Shown here one piece after another: positions 47,546 to 59,562 of a stretch of 64,000 bases of DNA (the stretch's first letter is position 1; the number at the start of each line of letters is the position of its first letter). A program made the translations under genes and the position numbers. The notes under the pieces were generated by a model that did no database searches, had not been told where the DNA came from, and saw nothing but the letters and a program-made list of their open reading frames with translations. Source of the DNA: Gerris lacustris (Eukaryota > Arthropoda > Insecta > Hemiptera > Gerridae); assembly GCA_951217055.1 (NCBI GenBank), contig OX578282.1:13207877-13271876 (forward strand). Direction: 5' to 3'.

Positions 47546-47727
47546 CCTGCGTAGCTTAGTTGGTAGAGCGCTATACTGGAAATATAGAGGCCCTTTGTTC
47601 AAATCCCGGCGATGGAGTGTATTTTTCTCTGTCTGTTTCCCGTAGTTAATAATAATTATAATTTGATTTAAATTAAAATTTAATCTTTCCGTAGTATGAA
47701 TACTACCAAAATCGTAAAATATGAATT
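47546..47727 (+). mobile_element. tRNA-derived SINE, family S2 (most complete copy)
   Basis: The tRNA-like head has an A box TAGCTTAGTTGGTAGAGCGC, an anticodon-stem-like CTATACTGGAAATATAG and a B box GTTCAAATCCCGG. The body follows (GTTTCCCGTAGTTAATAATA, ATAATTTGATTT), ending with palindromic GTAGTATGAATACTAC and AAAATCGTAAAATATGAATT. The head could form a cloverleaf, but the mispaired acceptor stem and the SINE body argue against a functional tRNA. Confidence 0.85.
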
Positions 47728-47879
47728 ACTACATTGTAGTTAAATGTATTTTAGTTTGATTAGTAAATCTTTTTTAATATATATATATGTATAATACATA
47801 TAATATATGTATATGCAACAATATTGAAGGAGCTCTAATATAATTTTATATATAATTTATAATGTAAATGCTCTATAGC
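47728..47879. other. AT-rich spacer
   Basis: Nothing recognised. Confidence 0.5.
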
Positions 47880-48569
47880 AATGTATAGTACATACAATGA
47901 TAACAATCTACCTACTTCTACTTTAAAGGTGAAAACCAATCTACCTCCTATTATATACAAACTCTCACAACACCTAGGAAAAACCAGTTATGAACTTGAC
48001 GACAAACACACTATAATAACCAGCCACGAACTTAACAACTATCTTGACTCTAAAATCAAATAGATGACTAATGTCACTCGATGTAATTAGCATCTACATA
48101 ATCTGCCATTGCATACCCGTTAACAAGACCATAAACTTTCTTGAAGATGGACAACAACAACTAATAGATTTACTACATGCCACATAAAAACAGAACTACT
48201 TAGCTTAGGAATGGGTCATCCAACTTCGTACTATAATAGTTAATATTTTCATGCAGTCTGTAATAGATCTGTAACTGCCATTGCTACCGGAGATGTTTAG
48301 CTTGGCCTATAAAACCGGTATGTCAACGTCTGGTTTTTGGTAATAGAATCTGAAAAAAGATCAATAAAACGATATACTGACCTGCATGAACGGAATTCTC
48401 CTTAGTATTAAATTTACTTTTAAAAAATAAAGAAAACGGGCGGACAATTTCACTTCATGGATTTAACCTTATCACGGACAGATGAAAAACTCACAAATTG
48501 ATTAGGAAATCTTCAGCAACTGACTACATATAATACATCCGACTCAACACAATAACACCATTTAGCCGC
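47880..48569 (+). pseudogene. Penelope-like reverse transcriptase, decayed
   Basis: Plus-strand fragments in shifting frames follow PLE RT order. LPPIIYKLSQHLGK and ITSHELNNYLDSKIK (47940-48060) correspond to the pre-catalytic segment. SLDVISIY (about 48075-48098) is the first catalytic-D block. Later, CMNGILLSIKFTFKK (about 48384-48430) and degraded PF-type residues match the F-L-x-x-L-N-x-I-x-x-S-I-K-F-T-x-E block after the YxDD box. Stops and frameshifts are numerous. The relic is interrupted on its right by the MITE at 48570. Confidence 0.7.
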
Positions 48570-49018
48570 GTAAGCTCTGCTTTCCCAGAAGAGCGTTGCC
48601 GTTTCGACGTCAAGCGGTTGTGACGTCACCAGTACGTTGTTACAAACGTTGACAGTATAAACTAAATAACGTTGGTTGTCTATGGAGCGTTGACTGCTAC
48701 AGCATCACCGGAGAACGTCAAATTGTGGTGACGCCTTTTTTATGATCATTATAGCAGTAAAATAGTTTTGCAACGTTATTTCTTGCTGTGTTGAACATTT
48801 AATGCAATAAAATGAGTAAAAGCTACGTAAAATAGTGAAGAGGAGGAAACGTTATTTGATTTTGTAATGAGTCAAGAGGCTCTCAATGTCATTTTAAGTT
48901 GATATCTATGGTCACCGTTAAGACGGCTGTGATTTTACGTCCACCGCAATGACGTCACGACCGCTAGATTACGGCCGCTACATAACGGCAGCGCTCTCCT
49001 AGAAAACCAAAGCTTTAC
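48570..49018. mobile_element. MITE-like element with ~60-bp imperfect TIRs
   Basis: The left end GTAAGCTCTGCTTTCC, AGAAGAGCGTTGCCGTT and AGCGGTTGTGACGTC pairs with the complement of the right end GGTAAAGCTTTGGTTTTCTA, GGAGAGCGCTGCCGTT and AGCGGTCGTGACGTC. The interior is less AT-rich and non-coding. No clear TSD, so the superfamily is open. Confidence 0.7.
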
Positions 49019-49254
49019 CGATCAATGCTTACCGACTCAGCACACCTCTGACTTCAGACAAGTACAAAACGGAACTGATTACAATATAATATACATCAGA
49101 GCTAATAACAGCGGAAGGGTACTGTAAACAGACCATAAACAATTTTTTGGACTGCACAAGAACAGAACCACAACTGGTCACAACCCACAACACCGAATCA
49201 CTTTCAATGGATAGCACTAATTACACACTTCTCTAATTACTCACATCTTATACA
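49019..49254. other. Gene-free interval
   Basis: Possibly the continuation of the PLE relic, but nothing readable. Confidence 0.35.
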
Positions 49255-50646
49255 CTTCTTAAGATTGTTACTCCCCTATGTTTTTTAAAAAAAATATATA
49301 AATGACTAACAAAATAACTATTACGACAAAGGAATGTTTAGTCCAATGTACTTTGTGACAAAGGAATATCCTACTTCTGTTTTTCAAAGAGGGTTATTCG
49401 AAGAAAATACTAAATATACAGTAGCACGCTGCAGGGCGATATCTGGTGCAGTTAAAGAAACTCTTGCTAAAGCATCCAATCGCTCCTTTAAAGCTGTCAA
49501 GCAAGTATATAACGCATCCGTGCTTGGAACTCTCTTGTATGCCTCTCCGATATGGTCTCTTCGATACCTTAAGCAATTAGAAGCTCTACAAAACTACTTC
49601 TTTAAAAATTATTTCTCGTTAAACGTCAATACCCCGCATTATATTGTGAGGCAAGAGTTCGACGTTCAACATGTCTCAATTAAAATCCTCGGTCAAGTGT
49701 TAAAGTTTATAAACAGAATACATTGCTTGGAGGACGATAGTCTGGTGAAGCAGTGCTTTAATCGTCTAATATACTTAGATTCGGTTCAAGGTAATACTGT
49801 AAAATATAACTGGGTTTCTCAAGTAAAGCAGTTACTAGCCACAATAGACGTCGACCCCAACTTAGTACTAACAGCACCGTTCTCTTCGACATTTATACAA
49901 AACACACAGACAGCATACGGATTAAAACTTAGACAAAAAGACTTGGACAGAATACAAACCTCATCTTACTCCAGTTTATACAGAATATTAACAAGCTGCA
50001 ATAGCCCCGACTATCATTACCTAAACACATCATTATTTCTACCTTACTCAGTACAACGTATTCTTGCACAGGTTAGAACAGCGGGTTTCGATAGTTTAAA
50101 ATTAACAATTAGAGGGATGCTCCACAAAATAAAAACAAATTAAATCTGCCCGATATGTAATCTTGGGGAGCAAGAAAATATAGGTCATATTTTTTTACGA
50201 TGCCCAATATATGAGCTCCAAAGAAAATCCTTTCTTCCAATGCACGTAGTTAGTGAGGAATGGGCAGACACGACTAATGTTTCTTCCATATTAACTTACC
50301 AAAACAAAAACAATTGTAAAAACATATTTTATTATGTATTAAATATTCTCAAAACTAGATCTTTTATCCTGGAGGAGTAATTGTTAATCCAATTTTTGTC
50401 GTTAATGCTCTTTATTATTTCTTGATTATTTATAATTTGATGTAATTTGGCTATACCCCTTTGTATAAGGCTTATTTGCTTTAAATACAAATATTTTTCT
50501 ATTCTATTCTATTCTATTCCTACTTCTGTTTTTCTAAGGGGAGTAACAGTGTAAAGAAGAACATTCCGTACACCTTCTTTAGATTGTTACTCCCCTCTTT
50601 TTTCTTTTATAAGGGGAGTAACAATCTAAAAGAGTGCCTAATTACG
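49255..50646 (+). mobile_element. MITE family M5 (copy 2), split by a LINE insertion
   Basis: 49255-49385 and 50518-50646 together match M5 copy 1 (15381-15619) in opposite orientation: GATTGTTACTCCCC at the left end and GGGGAGTAACAATCT at the right end, with GTCCAATGTACTTTGTGACA in the middle. The interruption is the LINE at 49386-50517. Confidence 0.8.
49386..50517 (+). pseudogene. 5'-truncated LINE: C-terminal end of ORF2
   Basis: The insert is flanked by a 17-bp duplication TCCTACTTCTGTTTTTC (49369-49385 and 50518-50534) and ends in a (ATTCT)n tail at 50499-50517, both hallmarks of target-primed non-LTR insertion. The coding part (to TAA at 50380) begins within the thumb region after the RT core. 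It has VYNASVLGTLLYASPIWSLR, a QLEALQNYFFK block, and NTPHYIVRQEF, all typical of post-RT LINE sequence. It ends with CPICNLGEQENIGHIFLRC, a CX2CX9HX4C C-terminal zinc motif. One in-frame TAA (50141-50143) precedes the zinc motif. Endonuclease and RT core are missing. Clade not assigned. Confidence 0.88.
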
Positions 50647-50702
50647 TAGGTGAGAGACTTACCGACTTACTGCTTACCGAGTGCTGCTTATTTTATATTA
50701 TA

Positions 50703-51266
50703 CAGGGTGGAGCACGGCAGACGTATGAATTTGAAGAGGGGATTGCTCCCTTCCTATTGGTCCTAGACGGTTGAGAGTAGAGTCGTTTGAAAGAGGGGGA
50801 CGGGAAGTTTATGTTCCACGTGGGTTCAGTCGCTATAATGGAGTGGTACGTTCAAACTTTTTGCAAGACAGATTTCCCGGGCGTCTCATCTCTTTAAGAG
50901 GCGATTTAAACTGACCAGCAAGATCGCCTGATTTGGCTCCTTGTGATTTTTTTATGTTGGGACACATTAAATCCTTAGTGTACAGCGATCGTCCCAGAAC
51001 CCTGGAAGCCATCAAGAACAACATTCGAGCCAAAATTGCAGAAATTCTTGTGGAAATGCTCGAAAGAGTGCACAAAAACTTTGAAAAAAGGCTTAATCAG
51101 TGTTTGGCATGTGAGGGGAACCACTTATCCGATATTTTGTTTAAATCTAGGTAAATTTAAATTTTCCATGTTATTAAATCAGGAAAAAATTTAAAAAACA
51201 ATTATTTTGTAACACTCTGTGTTTTATTACATTTTCAAATTCATACGTCTGCCGCGCTCCACCCTG
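50703..51266 (+). mobile_element. Deleted mariner-family transposon (copy B)
   Basis: 564 bp flanked by TA (50701-50702 and 51267-51268). The inverted ends are CAGGGTGGAGCACGGCAGAC and, on the complement, CAGGGTGGAGCGCGGCAGAC. Encodes the same C-terminal transposase remnant as copy A (PARSPDLAPCDFF, then RPRTLEAIKNNIRAKIAEI and KRLNQCLACEGNHL) at about 50880-51154. The same internal deletion in both copies implies a propagated non-autonomous subfamily. Confidence 0.9.
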
Positions 51267-51268
51267 TA

Positions 51269-53715
51269 CAATGTTATTTGATTATTTATAACTATTACCA
51301 TTTAATAGACTTTAGTTTGGTCATTATGTAATGAAGGGGAGCTCTTAATAGTGAATCAATCACACTTAATAGCGAATCAATAGTAAAGCAAGCATATACA
51401 TGCTTCAAGTGAGGTGAGGTTTCCTCTAGCTAATGATCCCATGTATTTTGGTGTTTGTGTTACATCTACTGAAGCTCGGTTTAAGCACTCTCAATACAGT
51501 CCTTCTCCCTTCTCAACCTATTAATGGAGTTAGTGACCATATTTTGGATTACTCTCATGGCCAATTATAAAAATTAGACGTCTATTTAGTTTATACATTC
51601 GTTTTTCCTGCTAAGACAAGAATTTGTTACTTTAGAATAGCTACAAACTCATCTTATTAATGTGCTTAATTTTCATTTTCTAAGTCGTTCATACCGTATA
51701 TAATATGATAATAGATTAAAAAAAAATAATTGCGCAAGAAATTTTGAAAAATCAATCACAAATAGAAAAAGTTGCAAGAAATGTTGGTTCAGAACTTTGT
51801 TGATCGCCAGATTGATAAGCTGATACATCAAATCCATTTCCTGATGACTGAAATATATTTTTGTCTTGAAATTTATGAATTCGGAGACTTCAAGAAAATT
51901 TTTTAATTAGTTATACAATACGTGATGTAATTTTCAATTAAGAAAGTAATGTTAATTTTCACACCTTATAACCCGTAGAAATGTTATTGTGTTAATATTA
52001 AATTATTTAGACTAAAATATATTATTTTGGATAAAAATTGTATGGCAACATATATGTCTTATATCATGTATTAGTATCCAATGTCTAAGATTTATTTTTA
52101 TTTTCAAATATACCTTATTTTACAGTTGTATTTTCTTATCCTTTTAAGTCATGTGGAGTTTACGTTCTGAAAATATGTATCCTTGATTTATTTCTTTGCT
52201 TATTTTTTACCTCTTTACTCGTACGCTTACTATTTGGCAGTTGGTTGGACTAAATATGACGAGTATGGATTAGGTCTCTTTTCTCCCGATTCTCTCTTTT
52301 CTGCTGAAACACGCATCTCCCTAGGTCTCGACAATCCATGCAGGAAAAAACCATTCTCAAAGAGAGAAAAAAAGGTTTGGGCCTCTTCGACTGTTTCCTT
52401 TCGCTTCCGTGCACATTTTCTCCATTTCTCCCGCAATTTTCTACAGGTTCCTCCATTCGGAACCTTATACCATATACTCGCATTCCCTCCGGTCTAATAT
52501 TACTCAACCTGGAATTTTTAACTTACCTCCTATTTTTCGTCTCTTAGACTGGGTAAAAAAAAGATATGAAGGTTGATTCCCTCTTCAAACTGAAAAAAAG
52601 GAGGGAATTTTTCACACCATTCCCTTCTCTTTTACCTATATTTCCAGAGTTCCTTGCTCTTTCCTACCCCCTCCCTTTTTTTCGACTGGCTCTTATTTTA
52701 TTTATATTTTTGTATGTTTACTTGTATTTTTACCTCGAATCCGTTTGAAATATTATGCGTCAAGCCAATGCACATTTAGCGAACATTTCATCCAGTCCTA
52801 TTTATTCAGCTTTCTGTTTCTTTTATTTCTTTATTTGAATTTATTCTACCATCCATGAATTCATTTTTATAAAACAAAATGTATACGATTTTAAAAATGA
52901 CGGAATACATGGACACAAATACACACGCACATTTGTATAATATAAACAATATGAAATAGAATATCATACAAAAATATACAATATTTTTATACATTATAAA
53001 ATTTTTCTTTTTAGGGTTTATTTTTGGTAAAACCAAAAATAGAAACTTTTATTGTTTCTTTCCTGTGTCTATCTGTCTGTCTGTCACTCGGTACGGTTTC
53101 AATAACTTTGGAATCAAAAGAATAAAAACATGAAACTTTCCAGTATAAAAGATCGTTTTGCCGCGCACACTTGTATAAAATAACCTAGACCTTAAGTTGC
53201 TTTTTTAAAAGTTCATTTGTTTAATTAATTTATACAAGTTCCGGCATGACATCGTTACTAGATCGCTTGTATGAATGGTTGTACTCTAGCGATAATGCTT
53301 GTCGAATTCCAGGATATTGGTGTTATTAAGATTTATGTGTAGTAGGACTTGGTATATGAAATACATAAATACATGATTCAAAATACATGAAATATAACCC
53401 TACTCCGTAGCAATGTCCTTAATCCGGCTTGTGTATGTATATAGGAAATAAATTTTTAAACGTAAGATGTATTTAATGTAAATCTTGTAGCCGTAATATG
53501 TTATTTTTATACTCTAAATGAGTATAAGCCGTAGTAACGAAATTTAAAATACTTAATATATTATATTATTTGAGTATTTTGAAGTGAACTGTTTTTCTTA
53601 ATAGTCTGTTTATTATATTTTAAGTTGAATTGACAAAGCATTCTTATAACATCTTATACAATTATCAACATATTTTTGGTATCACTTTTAACTTTATAGA
53701 ACTCCCACATTTTAA
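51269..53715. other. Gene-free interval
   Basis: AT-rich at 51270-52200. A pyrimidine-rich, less AT-biased patch at 52200-52760 holds overlapping short ORFs on both strands that match no family. 53009-53140 resembles the start of R1 (TTAGGGTTTATTTTTGGTAA, CTATCTGTCTGTCTGTC) and may be a distant relative. Confidence 0.45.
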
Positions 53716-53782
53716 ATAAATAAAGGAAATCAAGACTTTAGTTCTATAATCTCAGAATATAGCTTTAAATAAATTAAATTAC

Positions 53783-53824
53783 TACTATACGTATTTCGAC
53801 CAACACTGTGGTCATCTTCAGGTA
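53783..53824 (-). ncRNA. Hammerhead-ribozyme-like motif (PLE type), copy C
   Basis: On the minus strand: TAC - CTGAAGA - T - GACC…GGTC - GAA - ATACGTAT - A - GTA. Stem I TAC/GTA, stem II GACC/GGTC and an 8-nt palindromic stem III. The pairing scheme is the same as in copies A and B, with different sequences. Confidence 0.62.
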
Positions 53825-54148
53825 CTATTAAAACTATAAAATTATGATAACAACTAAATAAATTTAAAAATCCTACAACAAAGCATAAGAACAATTAGCA
53901 CACATAGAACAAAGATACACTAAAATAAATAAAAATTAACTTGTCAGACTAGATTAGAATTAGATACATTTTAGTTTTGATATTTGTTTTTGTTTCTAAT
54001 TCTAATCTAGTGTGACAAGTTAATTATTAATAATGGTTTTATTTATTTTAGATTATCTTTGTTCTAAGTGTGCTAATTTTTGTTATTATTGGTTGTAGAA
54101 TTTTTAAATTTTGTTAGTTGTTATCATAATGTTATAGTGTTTAAATAG

Positions 54149-54190
54149 TACCTGAAGATGACCACAGTGTTGGTCGAAATACGTAAAGTA
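54149..54190 (+). ncRNA. Hammerhead-like motif, copy C' (degraded)
   Basis: The inverted twin of copy C on the plus strand, with the same core and stem II. The stem III palindrome is broken at its last position (ATACGTAA), so it is probably weaker or inactive. Confidence 0.5.
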
Positions 54191-54262
54191 GTAATTTAAT
54201 TTATTTAAAGCTATATTCTGTGATTATAGAACTAAAGTCTTGATTCCTTTATTTATTTAAAA

Positions 54263-55096
54263 TCTTATACATTTGCCAAATATTTTACATTAATAATCAA
54301 TTTCTATTACGATTTAGCTGAATTATTGAGTTTATTATACTTACATCCAAACCATGGTATCAATCGAAGTGACAGAAAAAGAAAGAAAGAAAAAAATGTA
54401 TAGTACTTTAATGGTGTGTAGTATAAAAGTTATGAATTTTTTAAAGTGCAATAAATGGTATTCATTCATCAATTATAACTAAATGTAAGGCACGGAGTAA
54501 ATCTATTTATGTATGGAATTATAAAAATTAAGAATGAAAGCGATTGAAGGTTAAAATACGATTTATGTATTAAGGTTGTTAAAACCGGCCAATTATTATT
54601 TTTTTTCTTTCAAAACTTACAAATTGGTTTGAAAAGAATTGTAAAGAGTCGGAAAAATGCCATTTTATTTTACTATAAAAAAAAAATCATTGGTCGAAAA
54701 CGAGATTACGGAAAACAGTTTACTGCTAGAGTCGGTAAAGTCTACTTCCAATGGCTAAGGTTTTAGATTCTTAGTAGGGAGGCGGCCCTTAGTCGAGATC
54801 CTAATCTCTGTCACTAAGTGGAACCTAATGTCTTGATTATTTGCAGTCGAGTTATTTTTAAAACCCAGTTCCAACCCCTCTACGTACTAAATATTTCTTT
54901 GCTCGTTTTTATTCAGGGCCCGTTTTTACTTTTTTTTTAACGAGTAAATCTGGATCCCTCCTTATCTCACGAACTTTTAAAGATCCTCTCGAGACGTTTA
55001 CATCGTTTAGCCTTTTTTTTAAAAAAAAAAAAAGTTAAAGCTCAGGGAAGTGAAACACTTTGGATCTATTCCAAGACGTTTTAAATGATATGATAA
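54263..55096. other. Gene-free interval
   Basis: AT-rich, with an A13-type run near 55021. No gene. Confidence 0.45.

Positions 55097-55170
<74 letters not shown>
55097..55170. repeat. (TA)n then (TG)n microsatellite
   Basis: About 60 bp of AT alternation passing into seven or so TG units. Confidence 0.97.
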
Positions 55171-55172
<2 letters not shown>

Positions 55173-55948
55173 TTGGTTTAATGTTCCCTGTTTTTAGGTT
55201 GATAGTCATTTAGAGTTAGATGCCAAAAAGAAAAAGGTGCTAATTCATTCTAGAACTTAAATTAAACATTTTATCGTAATTAATTTTACTTACATATTTC
55301 TGAAACCTTAAATCTGAGGAAGATTGTAATAATTATGAAAAAGTACAAGAAAAATAGTAATTCATTTAAATTAAAAACAAATATAGAAAGATTAAAAGTA
55401 AGTGGTATCATTAAAGTGAATTATGTAGAATCTACTAAACAGCATGTGACATCTACTAAACGGCATGTGGCATCTACTAAACGTCTGTAGCTGATAATTA
55501 GGATTTCGTAGATCATTCTCGAAACCCTTATGTCGAGGGTGATGTGTCTGTCTGTCCGTTGCTATTTGGTTCGGCGTAACTTTTTGACCCACACATAGAA
55601 AATACCCTGCCAATTTGAGTGGCACATAGCTTCCTCGCGTCCTATCACGTATACTTTAATGATTTTAGACTTTTAAAATCCATTATTATCTGATTTGTTT
55701 AATTCCCCCTGATTTGTTAAATAGAGCGACAGACAGACACGAGACCAAAAATGTTCCCTGATGTCTGAAACGGATTTCTGTCTTGGAATGTTTAAAATCG
55801 GAGATATAAAACTTTTTCGTCCTCTAAAGTGAACACAATGCTTCCGTTACCTTGGGTAATCTCGGAAGCAAAGTATGAAGAAGATAATGTGAAGTATGTT
55901 GCGTGATTCGACAAAATGTGGTAAACTCAATTATTTTACAAATTTTTC
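55171..55948. repeat. Gene-free DNA with tandem 20-mer and R4 piece
   Basis: A near-perfect tandem triplet of TCTACTAAACRGCATGTGRC occurs at 55431-55482. 55690-55880 carries the R4 block GACCAAAAATGTTCCCTG followed by TCTGAAACGGATTTCTGTC, also seen at 30205-30250. Confidence 0.6.
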
Positions 55949-56300
55949 GGGTCCGTTGGCAAAACCAAGGACTCTTATATTTTCCGAAGTGCAAAAAATC
56001 TGAAAAAATTCCTGAACATTCTCCGACCAAAAGTAAAGATACCACTTTTTGGAAATTTCGAAAAAAAATATTTTATTTTTTATTTACAAAATACGTTTTT
56101 TTATAATTCGATGTATTTATATGGTTGTAGTCCGGTTCAGTGGCAAAAAAAAATACTTTATCAGAGTGTGTTTTGAGAATATCAGACCCTTAGAATAGTT
56201 CAAAGTTTTTAGGTTTTTAAAAAAACACTGTTTATAAACTTTACAGGTAAACACTATATAGTGTGGCCTACGGACCCTCGCTGTGTGCTGACTAGCACAC
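55949..56300 (+). repeat. Dispersed repeat R1 (copy 3, internally deleted)
   Basis: Starts CGGGTCCGTTGGCAAAACCA, jumps directly to AAGTGCAAAAAATCTGAAAA, and ends CCTACGGACCCT with the terminal hairpin. About half the unit is missing. Confidence 0.78.
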
Positions 56301-56407
56301 AACGGGGGGGAAAATCCAAATTTTTTAAAATTTGCAAATTGATGGCCACTGATGATGGTCGAGAGGCCGTTATATTTAATAAACTTTTTTGTAGCTTTCG
56401 GTTTTTT

Positions 56408-57110
56408 AGGGTCCGTAGGCAAAACCAAGGACCCTTATATTTTCCTGCATGTGTCTGTCCATCCGTCCTGTCGCCTGCTCTCGCGGCTACACTTTTCGTC
56501 CGATCACTTTGAAACTTGGCATGTATGTGTCTTGTACTTGCCCACATATTTTAAAAATATAGCGACTTAAAAAAATTAGGTGAAAAAACGTAAGGGATAA
56601 ATTTTTATTATTTTTTTTTTTTTAGACCTTGTGAGGGGTACCATATGAAAGGGTACGTCGGGCTGATTACAAAAATATATAATTCTTTGGATATAACTTT
56701 GATAGGGCGAGCGTAGGCAAGTTTGAAGTGGGTGTGAAACGTGTCCCCCCACTCAATCTCGCTTATGTGAAGTGCGAAAAATCTGAAAAAATTCCTGAAC
56801 ATTCTCCGACCAAAAGTAAAGATACCACTTTTTGGAAATTTCGAAAAAAATATTATTTTATTTTTTATTGACAAAATACGTTTTTTATAACTTTGATCTT
56901 TTCGATGTATTTATATGGTTTTAGTCCGGTTCTGTGGCAAAAAAAATACTTTATCAGAAGTTTGTTTATGTGTTTTGAGAATATCAGACCCATAGGATAG
57001 TCTAAAGTAAGCTTTTTAGCATTTTAAAAATCACCATCAATAGGGTACTACTTAAACTATACAGTGTGGCCTACGGACCCTCGCTGTGTTCTGATTAGCA
57101 CACACTTGAC
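56408..57110 (+). repeat. Dispersed repeat R1 (copy 4)
   Basis: Collinear with copy 1 from AGGGTCCGTAGGCAAAACCA to CCTACGGACCCT and the hairpin, in tandem orientation with copy 3 about 100 bp away. Confidence 0.8.
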
Positions 57111-57680
57111 CTGTTTATCTTTATTCTACAAATGTTTGTAAATTGAGTTTACGTTGAAGCCATTCGAGAGTTAACAGGAATTATTTGCTTTATGATATAC
57201 CTTATAGTAGAAGAATCGAATTATTTCTCTTGAGAGGAAAAGGGCGATCCCAGAGACCTCTAGTCAAGATTTCCCAACACTTGGCGGTTTTCCTGATTGC
57301 TCTAGTTGAGTTATGTCCCAAAGAGATATTTAGATTTCAAACTGTGTTGACTCCTGGACCCAAGTAAAATTCTGACCTCACCCTTGTCAAGTTTTGAGGC
57401 ATTAGAACATGGAAATTTCACTCGGCATTAAACTAGAAGGGTTTCCCGTCTCGGAGTTGTAAACTTGTCCTTCCCGCTGAGGTTTTACTTCTACGGCCTT
57501 TTGAAATTGCGGCACTGCTCGTCATTTGACGACAAGAGACCTCTCACAAAGTCCTCACCCTTTTTTTCCTTTAAGCAAGATGTAAATTTAAGTTTCGAGT
57601 TGCCTTATTTTTATTATTTTTTCTTTATTTCAGACGTGTTATTACTTATAGTGCTCGGTCCTGGCCTTAAATTTTGAAAT
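57111..57680. other. Gene-free interval
   Basis: A patch less AT-rich than its surroundings with short plus-strand ORFs (57185-57367, 57465-57677). No family recognised, and the right part abuts the next foldback. Confidence 0.4.
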
Positions 57681-58335
57681 AAAAAATACTCTGTAACTTC
57701 GTGAGTGGGTTCATTTTGGCGTAATCTCCATACAGCCTTTTTCATCTTTGAAACTTCTTAGAATTGGGGCGTTTTAGATATGGTATTACAATTTAACGAT
57801 GTATAGGAAATATACGAATAAAACTTTCTTTTTTACTTGCAAACATTGGCATAATATTGACCTACAAAAATATTGGGGCAATTAGCCAGACCTTCCCCGT
57901 CAACATGTCAAATTCATGATGTTATATTTATAAATAATTTATAATTTATAAATAACCGGCTGATTTTTGCACATCTTCTATAAAAAAAAATAGTAAAATA
58001 TTATGATTATACTGGCCTACAAAAATCAAGGCTCTATTTCCCTGAATTACGCTCTAACCATGTGAATTACACGGGTTATGGTAGGTCTCGCTAAATGCCC
58101 CAATATTTTTGTAGGTAAATATATTTCCCGATGTCTGCATTATGACATCTTGTAATTTAAGTAAAAAAGAAAGGGTTATTCGTAAATTTCCTATAAGTCG
58201 TTATACTGACATATTTGACGCATGCAACATCAAAAACGTCCCACTTCTCAGAATTTTCAGAAATAAAAAAGTTTTAGGTTAGACCAAAATGAATCCACTC
58301 ACGAATTTTCAGAAAAGTATTTTATATTATATAAT
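57681..58335. mobile_element. Imperfect ~650-bp foldback element
   Basis: The outer parts pair in inverted orientation. TTCGTGAGTGGGTTCATTTT (57708) matches the complement of 58281-58307, GGAAATATACGAATAA (57807) matches near 58178-58194, and CCTACAAAAATATTGGGGCA (57861) matches near 58098-58118. The arms are about 200 bp. No ORF or clear TSD. Confidence 0.7.
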
Positions 58336-59086
58336 TAAGGTCGGGAACGAGCACTATTAGCTTTCTATTATTATCATCTATAATTCAATCAGTAACTTTA
58401 GTTTATTATTGTTTAAAAAAAAAATTCTTTAAAGTGAAAAAATATGATTTACTCGGATAATGATAAGGAAATTTCTTGCACAGTTATATAAACCAAAATT
58501 CAAATCATAATTATTATTTTATACATATATTTAATAATAATATGACGGGCCAACTATTATTGGCGAACATGATTTCTGATTTCTATTGATATATTCACTA
58601 GAAGGGCGATATAACAACACAGAGTGAACTCTTGCCGGAATAAAAAAATAAAAATAAATACATATTTCATTGAATAGGGGGTGGAGGATAAATAAAAGCG
58701 AAGTTAAACCAAAGAATTTTAAAAAAATTCCAACATTCAATTTAAACAAATAATAATAAAGCAATGATGAATACATTTTTTCCTCTTACATAAAATTTTA
58801 TAATAGAAAATGTAGAAATTCAACAAATTATTGAAATGGCAGACATATTAATTTAAACTTTACATGAAACTGAAATAAAATAAAATATAAAATGAACTTA
58901 AAACAATTTTATTTAATAACGATCGAAAATAATAATAATATTATTGTTAAAAATAGCAAATTAAAAACTTATTCTACAACGTTATAATAATAACGAACAG
59001 TCATAGTGGATCGAAGTGGATATTGTGCTCTTTCCCCTTATACAACAATAATTAACATTTACTTAATTTTAAATGTAAATAAGCAG
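58336..59086. other. AT-rich DNA, nothing recognised
   Basis: No supported feature. Confidence 0.5.
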
Positions 59087-59562
59087 GTCAAGTGTGTGCT
59101 AGTCAGCACACAGCGAGGGTCCGTAGGCAACCCTGTTTAGTTTAAGTAGTACCCTATTGATGGTGTTTTCTAAAATGCTAAAAAGCTTACTTTGAACTAT
59201 CCTATGGGTCTGATATTATCAAAACACATAAACAAACTTCTGATAAAGGTGCTTTTGCCACTGAACCGGACTAAAACCATATAAATACATCGAAAAGACC
59301 ATAGTTATAAAAAAAATGTATTTGTCAATAAAAAATAAAATATTTTTTTTCAAACTTGCCTACGCTCGCCATATCAAAGTTATAACCAAAGAATTATATA
59401 TTTTTGTAATCAGCTCGACGTACCCTTTCATATGATACCCCTCACGGTGTCGAAAAAAAAAATATATATATTTTAACCCTTAAGTTTTTTTACCCTAATT
59501 TTTCTATAAAATATTTTTTTTAAGTCGCTATATTTTTAAAATATGTGAGTAGGTACAAGACA
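59087..59562 (-). repeat. Dispersed repeat R1 (copy 5, inverted)
   Basis: Reverse-complement of the R1 unit from its hairpin end (AGGTCAAGTGTGTGCTAGTC at the left) through the TATGAAAGGGTACGTCGAGC block (in reverse) to about GTACAAGACAC. It stops where the TIR element at 59563 begins, so the latter probably interrupts it. Confidence 0.78.

Larger units (their letters stand above)
53716..54262. mobile_element. Large foldback of PLE-like terminal sequence
   Basis: 53716-53963 and 53997-54262 are inverted copies of each other with scattered differences: AAATAAATAAAGGAATCAAGACTT-type outer ends, the hammerhead-like motif, and a TTAACTTGTCA segment next to the centre. The 30-bp loop is AT-rich. 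Each arm looks like the end of a Penelope-like element, so the locus resembles two element tails joined head to head. Confidence 0.82.

Noticed and set aside
47546..47618. Functional tRNA gene
   Set aside because: Internal promoter boxes are good, but the sequence continues into a repeated body and recurs in several damaged copies, so it is a SINE head.
52183..52548. Overlapping frames on both strands
   Set aside because: Four frames are open at once, which indicates compositional bias rather than coding.
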